Of a stretch of DNA of 64,000 bases, positions 55,601-63,178 are shown piece by piece. The notes beneath the pieces were generated by a model. It saw only the letters and a program-made list of their open reading frames with translations, searched no databases and had not been told where the DNA came from. Made by a program: the position numbers and the translations under genes. Every line of letters starts with the position of its first letter. Positions within the stretch are counted from its first letter, which is position 1. This stretch comes from Actinomadura mexicana. GTDB lineage: Bacteria > Actinomycetota > Actinomycetes > Streptosporangiales > Streptosporangiaceae. The stretch spans positions 434,001 through 498,000 of the forward strand of contig NZ_FZNP01000002.1 of NCBI RefSeq assembly GCF_900188105.1, in the 5' to 3' direction.

Positions 55601-55997
55601 CTGGCTTGAGCGGCCCTACGACAACAGACGCGACCGCAACTACAACGCAGAACGGATGTCGCACTTGCTGGAGGTGTTCGGAGGCTGGGCCGGTTACCGC
55701 ACCGCCGCCGTCGACGCGGAACACCTCGCGCGTGCCCATCTGGCCGACGTGACTGATTTGGCTCGCAGGTGCGCCCGCGCCCAGGAGCGCTCTCGGCAGC
55801 GAGTCGCGATCACGCTCGCCCAAGCACAGGCCCGACAGGACGCTGGTCATTTGGTCGGTGACACCGAGAGCCTGCTGACCGACGCGGCGGTGACCGACGC
55901 GCTGGTGGAGGGGTTGTCCCAGCCGGCGGTGAAGGTGGTCGCCGCCACGTGCATCATCCGCACCGGGCGTGAGGCGGTACGACGTGTCGGCCAGTGA
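52689..55997 (+). CDS. dpdE: SNF2-like helicase, DpdE-like
   Basis: A 1102-residue SF2 helicase. N-terminal ~150 residues are a beta-rich, SH3-like part (VGKLVQYPGSPGVGRIGTVEGRHARVEFF), then Walker A DEVGLGKS (about 187), DEAH (about 261), SATP (about 296) and the SNF2 C-lobe with GLNLQAADAAVHVRLPW and QRLGRVDR (about 666). The closest known architecture is DpdE, of the Dpd 7-deazaguanine DNA modification/restriction cluster; RapA- or DISARM-type SNF2 proteins are the alternatives. GTG 52689 fits the ribosome site. The next gene begins 29 bp inside its 3' end. Clearly less GC-rich codon use than the core genes. Confidence 0.72.
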   Translation: MPDRFTVGKLVQYPGSPGVGRIGTVEGRHARVEFFESVAAPVAHSEQVALADCRAVALAAETRVYWKNPDTGDWLAGRVTAMVDDRCFVRFPNAVYDRPVPVNELRVRWDRPIADPVTVLTAGGNESAYFHEARMPFLRGLVAQRAASANISALSSSAVEFFSHQVHAALTVLSDPVQRYLLADEVGLGKSVQAGFVIRQTLLDHPEASVCVVVPEVLRRQWCRELHDKFFIGDFPSARVKVVAHETPERWAVYHKSDLVVVDEAHRLVQASGPEDPTYQALADLVHSSPRLLLLSATPIMSHHTTQLGLLHLLDPELYRWSDSKAFERKYRLRSQLAREVHALDSDFTYLLPSAIEDIGALLPASDRRFTELSGKVLELLDENDELRPDTDPAEIKVRTEALRAHISEAYRLHRRVIRHRRHTVAREDPGPQFPLFEVRGRQEPQTLVLDGAGHAAAGDALSRWRSQVWDALLNAGLEGQAPEYAMALAVLVSRACVSPEEFAAALAWRIEGDQMAADWAGLDARERALLREPAVLEADRAALAGLRELPGGFRLGKRHLDDLIDTMLPAIKSRRRAVIFCGPGRLAGALTERMRQRFGKLAVYEHSRQVDADAAEEAISAWSVPMSKHPGSTVLVTDDSAEDGLNLQAADAAVHVRLPWSPNQLEQRLGRVDRYQAPGSGPAEPAHQYLIGDPDAEASFIQAWSVLQTDGFKIFTESVSTLQDAISEGLVEVWTAALEQGPEGLLAMAEPVKSNLGAARDEIDKLDMLEAVHETATEARELTGALLEVEAAWREMRTAMFSYVADKGGIKLRHHDRTVAGCEREVFDLWQSHPLLDPRRWFDARSRVSQEMAQGAFNRSAAFRAPGTRLLRPGNPLVDILAAAIYHDDRGQASAFRRIDPAYEGPAIAFFGFDYLIEADLSGALSLVTDQAGASLALRRQADQLLPPFTLRTWIEAGTQSPVTSASVTGWLERPYDNRRDRNYNAERMSHLLEVFGGWAGYRTAAVDAEHLARAHLADVTDLARRCARAQERSRQRVAITLAQAQARQDAGHLVGDTESLLTDAAVTDALVEGLSQPAVKVVAATCIIRTGREAVRRVGQ

Positions 55998-58575
55998 CTG
56001 GGTCAAGGCCAAGCATCTCTTCGCGGAATGGCCCGACCGTCAGCGCTCCGACGATGCCAGCGGCACACTGCGCCGTTTGTCGGACGCGCTGGCGCAGGTT
56101 CAGGACGGCGGCGCCGGCTGGCGAGACATCGCAACGCTGACCAGGCAGGTGCTGTTGGAGGCTCATGCTCGCGGCAACGAGTCGCCGTTGACGGTACCCG
56201 CCGACCCTGCACTGCCGACGATCGAGCAGTGGTGGCTGGCCGGATGCCAGGCACGGCAACTGACACCTGGCATGATCACCGTGTCCGCACGCCTCTGGCA
56301 TCCCGACGTGCCCGAGGGCCCGGCGGCCAAGGCTGCTGAAGCAGACCTCCGGCAGGTCTATCTCGGCCACAACTCCAGGCAGCGTCTCCGGCTGGAGGGT
56401 GTTCCAGGGGACCCTTTCTGGTCCGCCGCGGTGGACTATGAGCGTTACTACTCGGTCGGCCAGCGCCAAGCCGCACGCTCGGTGGTGCTGGCACCTGCGG
56501 GAAGCACCACGATCATCTGTCTTCCCACCGGGCATGGCAAGACCCCGGTGGCGCTGGCTCCGGTGCTGCTCGGCGGGCGGGGCCGCGGTGTTGCCGTGGT
56601 GGTCGTGCCCACGGTCGTGCTCGCCCTCGACATGGAACGCCGCGTCCGCGATCTTGTGGACAGGCAGGCCGTGAAAGCACCCACTGGCCGCTACGCATAT
56701 ACCGGCAACCTCCCCGAGGAGGTCAAGCGCCAACTCGTGGACGATATCCGTACCGGGCGCCAGCCGGTGGTGTTCACCGCGCCGGAGGCGGTGGCGAAAA
56801 GCCTGCGCAAGCCGCTGGACGATGCCGCCGAGGCGGGCCTGCTCAGCCACTTCATCATCGATGAAGCACACCTGGTCGAGCAGTGGGGCAACGAGTTTCG
56901 GCCCGAGTTCCAAACAATGGCCGGCCAACTGCGCGGCTGGCGGCGGCGGGCACCCGAAGGCCGGGAGCCGCGCGCGGTGGCCATGAGCGCCACCCTCACC
57001 AGCGCGCAAGTCGAAACCCTAAAGTTCCTGTTCGGTGGCCCCTTGGGAGCGGAGGTCGTCTGGGCCTCGCAGCTGCGCAGTGAGCCGAGTTACTACATCG
57101 GCTCGTTCGGCGATGAGCAGACCCGGCGGGAGGATGTGGCCCGGGCGCTGACCCTTCTGCCTAAACCGTCGATCCTGTATGTGACCAGGGTCGAGGACGC
57201 CCGGGAATGGGCCGCACACCTGCAAGATCTCGGGATGCGGCGGGTGACCGCTGTCACCGGCGGGTCCACCGACGACGAGCGGCAGAGCGCCATGGAAGGC
57301 TGGGCTGGTCGCAGCGCACAGGCACCGGCGCCTACTTACTACGACACCGTGATCGGTACCTCTGCTTTCGGTCTGGGAATCGACCTCGCCGATGTCCGCA
57401 CCGTGGTGCACGCATGCCTGCCCGAGACCGTGGACCGTTACTACCAGGAGGTCGGGCGCGGCGGACGCGACGGAAACCCGTCGGTGGCCTACATGGCCAC
57501 TGCCCCACGGGATTTCCGCTTGGCGAGTGACCTCAACGCCCAGGCGATCCTCCGGCCGGAGACGGCGTGGGAGCGGTGGAGCGCCATGTTCCATCAGCGT
57601 CTGCGCCCCGATTCCGGCGGCATTTACCAGCTGAATCTCGGGTCGCTGCGAGCCAGCCTCGCGACGGGATACGAGACCAATCGCAAGTGGAACATCCATA
57701 CGCTCAACCTCATGGTCAGGGCCAAGCTGATCGAATTGAGATCACCCGAGCCCCCTGCACCAACTGACGGGGAACCACCCGATGCCTGGCGTGTCCGGCT
57801 GCAGGACTATGTCGAGGCGCTGCCGGTCAGGGTCGATGTCCGGCTACTGGACGGCGGCACGAATGATCATCGGTACTTCACCGACAAGATCGCCGCGGCG
57901 AGGACGGGCATCCTGGACGCCCAGCGGGCCGCTTTGCAGCGGCTGCGCGAAGCGGTGAAGGGCAGCCGATGTGTCGCGGACGTTCTCGCCGATTATTACA
58001 TCCTGCAGCGCTCGGCAGGATCGCTGCCGACCTCTGCCGCCTGCCGCGGGTGTCCTTATTGTCGTACTACCCGTGAACCACCTGACAACGGCCATCTCTA
58101 CACCGAACCGTGGCAGCCCGACCCCGACCTCGTGTCCTGGCCCGGCGTCCCCAGTGACCCACTGAATTCCTTCCGCGGGCAAGGTCAGACCAGTCTCAGC
58201 ATCTATTGGGCCGGCGAGGACGAGTATCGAGATCTCGTCGCTGATCTGGTGACTCGTCTGTGTCGAAGGGGGATGTCCATCGTCGGTGGCGTTGGTCTCG
58301 ACGCGGGCTTCCTCGCCCGCATCCAGCAGAACGCCGCGCCGCATCCCCTCATTTTCGACGCTGAGGAAGACCTCCTTGCGGGCTTCCCCGGTCCCCTCAT
58401 CCAGGTGCTGGGCGGCCAGCAGATGAGTACCGCCGAGGCTGAACGTTTCTGGAGCACCGACATCACCTATTTTGTGCACGCTCGCCATCTCCAGCACCCC
58501 GGCAAGGCTGGCGCGCGCCTCGTCGACGTGCACGGCAGCAGCATTTCCGTCCGAACCGCCTTGAGGTCTCTGTAA
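55969..58575 (+). CDS. dpdF: RecQ-like helicase, DpdF-like
   Basis: An 868-residue SF2 helicase. Motif I PTGHGKT (about 185), motif II IIDEAHLVEQWG with FRPEF (about 296), motif III MSATL, and motif VI VGRGGRDG (about 496) resemble RecQ. The C-terminal part contains a Cys cluster, CRGCPYC (about 695), like the RecQ zinc domain but further downstream. An N-terminal ~150-residue extension is unique. Matches the RecQ-like DpdF of the Dpd cluster. GTG 55969 overlaps dpdE by 29 bp; its stop shares the TAATG with the next start. Confidence 0.72.
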   Translation: MRRYDVSASDWVKAKHLFAEWPDRQRSDDASGTLRRLSDALAQVQDGGAGWRDIATLTRQVLLEAHARGNESPLTVPADPALPTIEQWWLAGCQARQLTPGMITVSARLWHPDVPEGPAAKAAEADLRQVYLGHNSRQRLRLEGVPGDPFWSAAVDYERYYSVGQRQAARSVVLAPAGSTTIICLPTGHGKTPVALAPVLLGGRGRGVAVVVVPTVVLALDMERRVRDLVDRQAVKAPTGRYAYTGNLPEEVKRQLVDDIRTGRQPVVFTAPEAVAKSLRKPLDDAAEAGLLSHFIIDEAHLVEQWGNEFRPEFQTMAGQLRGWRRRAPEGREPRAVAMSATLTSAQVETLKFLFGGPLGAEVVWASQLRSEPSYYIGSFGDEQTRREDVARALTLLPKPSILYVTRVEDAREWAAHLQDLGMRRVTAVTGGSTDDERQSAMEGWAGRSAQAPAPTYYDTVIGTSAFGLGIDLADVRTVVHACLPETVDRYYQEVGRGGRDGNPSVAYMATAPRDFRLASDLNAQAILRPETAWERWSAMFHQRLRPDSGGIYQLNLGSLRASLATGYETNRKWNIHTLNLMVRAKLIELRSPEPPAPTDGEPPDAWRVRLQDYVEALPVRVDVRLLDGGTNDHRYFTDKIAAARTGILDAQRAALQRLREAVKGSRCVADVLADYYILQRSAGSLPTSAACRGCPYCRTTREPPDNGHLYTEPWQPDPDLVSWPGVPSDPLNSFRGQGQTSLSIYWAGEDEYRDLVADLVTRLCRRGMSIVGGVGLDAGFLARIQQNAAPHPLIFDAEEDLLAGFPGPLIQVLGGQQMSTAEAERFWSTDITYFVHARHLQHPGKAGARLVDVHGSSISVRTALRSL

Positions 58576-59471
58576 TGGCACTGATCAACGATCCGGCGTC
58601 GCGGCCTGCTCCGATGTGGGCGGTGGTGCGATTCCTGGCCGCCGAGAAGCGGCCTGTCGCCGCCGAACGCGCCAAGAATCTCCTGACGCCTCCCGGGCTG
58701 GTCGGGGACGACCACAAGATGTTCGAGTGGGCCGTCGACACGCTGAAGAGACTCCGGTTGGCGGAGGAGACACCCGAGGGATACCTGCGGCTCACCGGCC
58801 CCGCCGCCCATCTGGGTGTGGCCGACTACGGGGCGTTCACCGGTGTGCTACGCAACGCGGTGCTCGCCCCTGAACTCAACTCTGGGTTGGGAAACGACGA
58901 TAGCCAGGTTGAGGCCCGTGACCTGACCCGAGCCTTGTGCTGGTTCCTGTCCCTGGACCCCACAGGGGAAAGCGTCGGCCTCGGTAACTATCCCCGGCTC
59001 CAACTGAACGTTCTCAGTTCGGTGGTCGGGAAAGCCATTGAGAACAACAACCGCTGGAACTACTTCAAGGTATGGGCCCCCGCGCTCGGATTGGGGGCGG
59101 CGGCGCTAACGGTCAGCGGTGACGCGAGCCACCTGGTGCCCGACTGCACGCAGGCCGTCAGGCAGGTGGCGCAAGCGCTCTGGAGAACTGCGGACACGGT
59201 GAGCGCCGTGGAGGTACTGGACAAGCTGCGGACCGCCTTGCCGGTGCTGCCCGGCGGTGCCTATTCGACCGCGGTCGGAGTGGCGTCCCCCGGTGACACC
59301 GTGGCTGGGCCCGCGCTCTCCTTCGCCCTGCTACGCGGGGCCGACGAGGGCTGGTGGAGTCTGAAACGCGACGCCGACGCCAGTCGCACCCTGAGGATCC
59401 ACGATCCCGACCGCCCGTCCTCCCCTCTTTCCTGCAGTTCCATCACGATCTTCGAGGATCTCCATGGCTGA
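58575..59471 (+). CDS. dpdG: DpdG-like protein
   Basis: A 298-residue protein without catalytic motifs. The first ~80 residues (MWAVVRFLAAEKRPVAAERAKNLL and FEWAVDTLKRLRLAEETPEGYLRL) look like a winged-helix domain; the middle is helical (ALCWFLSLDPTGESVGLGNYPRLQ). I name it by position between the RecQ-like and ATPase genes, where dpdG lies in known clusters. ATG 58575 sits in TAATG with the previous stop; the next ATG is 8 bp before its end. Probably a structural subunit of a complex with the helicases. Confidence 0.6.
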   Translation: MALINDPASRPAPMWAVVRFLAAEKRPVAAERAKNLLTPPGLVGDDHKMFEWAVDTLKRLRLAEETPEGYLRLTGPAAHLGVADYGAFTGVLRNAVLAPELNSGLGNDDSQVEARDLTRALCWFLSLDPTGESVGLGNYPRLQLNVLSSVVGKAIENNNRWNYFKVWAPALGLGAAALTVSGDASHLVPDCTQAVRQVAQALWRTADTVSAVEVLDKLRTALPVLPGGAYSTAVGVASPGDTVAGPALSFALLRGADEGWWSLKRDADASRTLRIHDPDRPSSPLSCSSITIFEDLHG

Positions 59472-62400
59472 CCTCCGCGGCCACCTGTGCTGGGCGCCTG
59501 AGACCGCCTCCGCGACCATCAACACCGAGGCGGTCAATCCGTCCCCGGCGGTGTTCCTGGCCACGCACACGCCGTTGCGCATCCGCCGGGCCCGAATTCA
59601 GGATCGCTCGCTGATCCCCATGGACGGCACTGCCGACGAGGGCACCGTCCTGGCTGACTTCCTGGAACGTCGATCAACCACAGGAGCACTGCTGATGCCG
59701 GTGGTGGGCGACACCGGCTCGGGAAAGTCCCACCTCGTGCGGTGGGTGAGGGAGAACATCCCCGTTTCCGGCGACCGCCAGGTCATCTACCTGGAGAAGA
59801 CGCAGACCAGCCTCAAGGCGGTCGTGAATGCGCTTCTGGAAGGAGTGGACAGCGAGTCACTGAGCAAACTGCGAGCCGACATCGACTCCTTCAGCAGTGG
59901 GCTGGACGAGGTCGCGCTGGCCCGGCGGTTGATCAACGCGCTGAACGAGGCACTGGCGGCCACCTCACCCCGGGACTTGTCGGGTGCGAACCGGATTCTG
60001 GCGGGACCCCGCGGGCTCGCTGTACTCCTCCAGGACCCCCATATTCAGCAGTATCTGTTGGGGCCCGGCAAGTACGTCCCGCTGCTGGCCGCTCAACTAC
60101 TACACGACCGTGACGCCGCCTCCCCCGAACGTCCCGCCGGTTTCACAGTGGACGACCTGCCGCTAAAGGTGAGGGAGATCGACAAGGCCGCTGAGGTCTC
60201 CAAAGCGCTACTCTCCAAACTGCTGTCCAAGCCGGACCTGCGTACCGCGGCCGTCGACCTGCTCAACCAGCATATCGAGACGGCGATCCAAAACGTCTCC
60301 AGCCTGGGCTCTGGCCGGTTGCAACAAGCGATGCTCCAGGTGCGGCAGGAGTATGCGCGCCAGGGCAAGGAAATCATCCTGCTGGTCGAGGATTTCGCCT
60401 TGGTCCAGGGCGTGCAGCGCGAGTTGCTCGACGCGCTGACCGAGCCCGCCGTTCGTGAGGGCACCATCCGGTACGCACACATGCGCACGATGATGGCGGT
60501 GACCACCGGCTACTTCACCGATCTTCCCGAGACGGTGATGAGTCGGGTGTCCGCGGCCACCACCGGATACCTCTACGACCTCGACCTGATCTTCAACCGG
60601 CAGGACGATGGCGCCGAGCAGATCGCCTCGTTCGTAGGCCGTTACCTCAACGCGGCACGGATCGGCCAGGAAGAACTCGAGCGGTCCGGCGGACACCGTG
60701 TGCCCAACATCTGCGAGACATGCCCGGTCAGGAGCTCCTGCCACGACTCCTTCGGTCACAGCCCGGAAGGCCATGGCCTCTATCCCTTCAACCGGCCGGC
60801 GCTGCTGCGGATGGTCCATTCGGTGGCTCCGGCTAACCAACCCTGGGCCTTCGTCCCCCGTACAGTGCTCAGCAACGTCGTCCGCCGGGTCCTGGTCGAT
60901 GATGCCGCCGAGATCAGCGCGTGTACCTTCCCTGATGCTGCTTTCAAGGAGCGTTTCCCACTCGGACCGGAAGATCCGCCATTGACCTCCGCGGTGTCGG
61001 AGCTCGTCAACAGCTACGATCAGATTGCCCCCCAGCGCCGCAACACGTTGCTGGAGTTCTGGGGTGATGCTCCGGCCGACCCGGCTGAGTTGGATCCGGG
61101 CATCCTCGAGGCATTTGGACTACCTCCCTTGCCCGATGAGGCCAGTCAGCATCGTCCGGCGGGTCCGGAGCCCACTCCGTCCGCCAAGGGTAAGTCTCCA
61201 GCGGGGGAGAACACGCCCTCTCCGGCCCTGCGGCGCAAACTCGAGGCCATCGAGAACTGGGCCACCCGAAACCTTCCACTCCAGCAGGCCATCGCAGGTG
61301 AACTGCGTGCCCTTATCGGCGAGACGGTGTTCCGCCGCTACAACTGGTCGCAGCCACTCATGAAGGAGATAGGGAAGACAGAAGCCGCCTCACGTGCCTG
61401 GCCCAACAACTCCATCGTGGTCTCCATCGAGGGGGCGGGTGGCGAAAACCTGCCCGGGACGGCCGCCGCCCCCATCAAGTTCAAGCGCAACACCCTCAAC
61501 AGCCAGTTCTTTCAGAGCCTGCTGCTCGCCAAGTACAACTCGGGCGTCCCCAGATCCGAGGACATCCGCCGGCTGGCCCGCTTCGCCGACACCAAGGCCA
61601 CGGATCTGGCAGCCAGGCTCCAGCAGAGCTTTGAGACCTCTGACGCCGACCTCACCACAGGGTTGCGAGCCGCACTTATTGGCGCGGCGCTCGCGGGGAA
61701 GGCCTGGCCCGGCATGGACGACGCCGACTTGCTCAGCGCCGCACTGCACGACGGCCGCGGCTGGACGCGCGGCGACCACACCATCCGCACCGCTCAATGG
61801 CGCCAACTGTTGGAGCATCATCTGAACCAGCGCAAGACCCTCGTGGAAGGACTCCGTGCCGGCCTCGGCTTGTCGCAAGGAATCGGGGCCGTACAGATGA
61901 TCGACGCGGCCCGAGCCCTCCCGTTGCTGCGGCAAGCGGCCTCCAACTGGACCTGGCGCTCACCGGGGCAGGTTCCCGAGTGGGTGAAGCGTGCGGTCAC
62001 GGGCTTTGCGACCTGGGAGGAGCGCATCGACGAGCAGAACACCGAGTTGGCAGCCACGCTCGGCAGGGTCCGCCGGCACCTGCCACGAGAAACCAGCGGG
62101 CGAGACAGTGTCGAAGCCGTTCAGGCGGCGCTGAAGGAAGCGGACAAGGTCGGTCTGTCCCCCACCGGAGCCCAGCAGAGGGACCGCCTGGATGCGCTCA
62201 TCGCCGAAGCCGCCAATGCCGACTGGCAGGTTGTTTCGGCCCTCGAGCGGGACCTGAACAAGATCTCCTCAGCCGAGGCTGACCATGCAACGGCGGTGCG
62301 GGTCCATGCGGCCGTCCGGGATCGCGGTGCGTCGCTTTCCGCCATTGAGGCGTTCCTCACTGGGGCGGACCAGTGGCTGACCACCGCGCTGGGCGACGCC

Positions 62401-62502
62401 GGCGCTCGAAGCGACCTTGCCGGTGACGCCGCCGCCAGGGATGTGCAGACGGTGCTCAATGAATGGGCCGCGTTGAGCGAGGGGAAGAACGACGATGGCT
62501 GA
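59464..62502 (+). CDS. dpdH: Large P-loop ATPase, DpdH-like
   Basis: A 1012-residue ATPase. Walker A VGDTGSGKSHLV (about 81), Walker B EIILLVEDF (about 303), AAA-like arrangement, and a zinc motif CETCPVRSSC (about 417). The second half is helical and coiled-coil-like (DLNKISSAEADHATAVRVH). ATP-driven motor or clamp similar in size to BREX BrxC/PglY-type ATPases, but order fits DpdH. It overlaps the genes before and after by 8 bp. No homologue of phosphatase PglZ is seen, which argues against BREX. Confidence 0.7.
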   Translation: MADLRGHLCWAPETASATINTEAVNPSPAVFLATHTPLRIRRARIQDRSLIPMDGTADEGTVLADFLERRSTTGALLMPVVGDTGSGKSHLVRWVRENIPVSGDRQVIYLEKTQTSLKAVVNALLEGVDSESLSKLRADIDSFSSGLDEVALARRLINALNEALAATSPRDLSGANRILAGPRGLAVLLQDPHIQQYLLGPGKYVPLLAAQLLHDRDAASPERPAGFTVDDLPLKVREIDKAAEVSKALLSKLLSKPDLRTAAVDLLNQHIETAIQNVSSLGSGRLQQAMLQVRQEYARQGKEIILLVEDFALVQGVQRELLDALTEPAVREGTIRYAHMRTMMAVTTGYFTDLPETVMSRVSAATTGYLYDLDLIFNRQDDGAEQIASFVGRYLNAARIGQEELERSGGHRVPNICETCPVRSSCHDSFGHSPEGHGLYPFNRPALLRMVHSVAPANQPWAFVPRTVLSNVVRRVLVDDAAEISACTFPDAAFKERFPLGPEDPPLTSAVSELVNSYDQIAPQRRNTLLEFWGDAPADPAELDPGILEAFGLPPLPDEASQHRPAGPEPTPSAKGKSPAGENTPSPALRRKLEAIENWATRNLPLQQAIAGELRALIGETVFRRYNWSQPLMKEIGKTEAASRAWPNNSIVVSIEGAGGENLPGTAAAPIKFKRNTLNSQFFQSLLLAKYNSGVPRSEDIRRLARFADTKATDLAARLQQSFETSDADLTTGLRAALIGAALAGKAWPGMDDADLLSAALHDGRGWTRGDHTIRTAQWRQLLEHHLNQRKTLVEGLRAGLGLSQGIGAVQMIDAARALPLLRQAASNWTWRSPGQVPEWVKRAVTGFATWEERIDEQNTELAATLGRVRRHLPRETSGRDSVEAVQAALKEADKVGLSPTGAQQRDRLDALIAEAANADWQVVSALERDLNKISSAEADHATAVRVHAAVRDRGASLSAIEAFLTGADQWLTTALGDAGARSDLAGDAAARDVQTVLNEWAALSEGKNDDG

Positions 62503-63178
62503 CGGATATTCCGTACTCGACAAGGCCCTGCAATTGCAGGGCGAGGCCCGCCGACTAGATCTTGGACGCAAGGACGTCCAGCAAGCCGAACGCATCGCCG
62601 AACGCGTCCACACACTCCGCGCCGCGCTCGGCGAACTGCGCGGCAGAGCCGACCTGGCCCGCACCCTCTCACAGCGGACCGGTGCCCGCATCGACCTGTC
62701 GGGGCTGAGCAACGGACAGCGGGAACTCGCTCGCAAGGCCGCGGGCGGACTCCCGAGCAACAGCGCATTCAACACCGCCCGCCAGAAGATCAAAGAGTCG
62801 AGCGACGGGCTCCTGGCCGAGATCCTGGACGTCTGGCGGACCTGGACGGCGCAGCGGCTGGATCGGCTTCCTCTGAACAGGATCGCGATGCTCGACGGGA
62901 CCCAGCAGAAGGCGGCGCGTTCTACCCTCAGCAACCTCCGGACCTGCGCGCGCTCCGCCAACCTCACCTCCACCGACATCGTCATGTTCGTCACGCAATA
63001 CGAGGGCCTGGAAGCTCAACTGGAGCAGGCCCAGGACGCGCCCCCGGCCCTGCTCGACTTGCTAAACCGTCTGAACACGGCCCCCTTGGCGCTGCGGGAG
63101 GTGAGCGACGAACAGATCGCGTTGCTGCGCCGCTACTCGATGGACGTTGAGATCGAATTGCGCAGGAGGAACTCGTGA
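62495..63178 (+). CDS. dpdI: DpdI-like protein
   Basis: A 227-residue, almost entirely helical protein, probably coiled coil (LQLQGEARRLDLGRKDVQQAERIAERVHTLRAALGELR). No catalytic motif. It lies between the ATPase and the third helicase, overlapping both by 8 and 4 bp, the place of dpdI in known clusters. Could couple the ATPase to DNA or to other subunits. Confidence 0.58.
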   Translation: MADGYSVLDKALQLQGEARRLDLGRKDVQQAERIAERVHTLRAALGELRGRADLARTLSQRTGARIDLSGLSNGQRELARKAAGGLPSNSAFNTARQKIKESSDGLLAEILDVWRTWTAQRLDRLPLNRIAMLDGTQQKAARSTLSNLRTCARSANLTSTDIVMFVTQYEGLEAQLEQAQDAPPALLDLLNRLNTAPLALREVSDEQIALLRRYSMDVEIELRRRNS

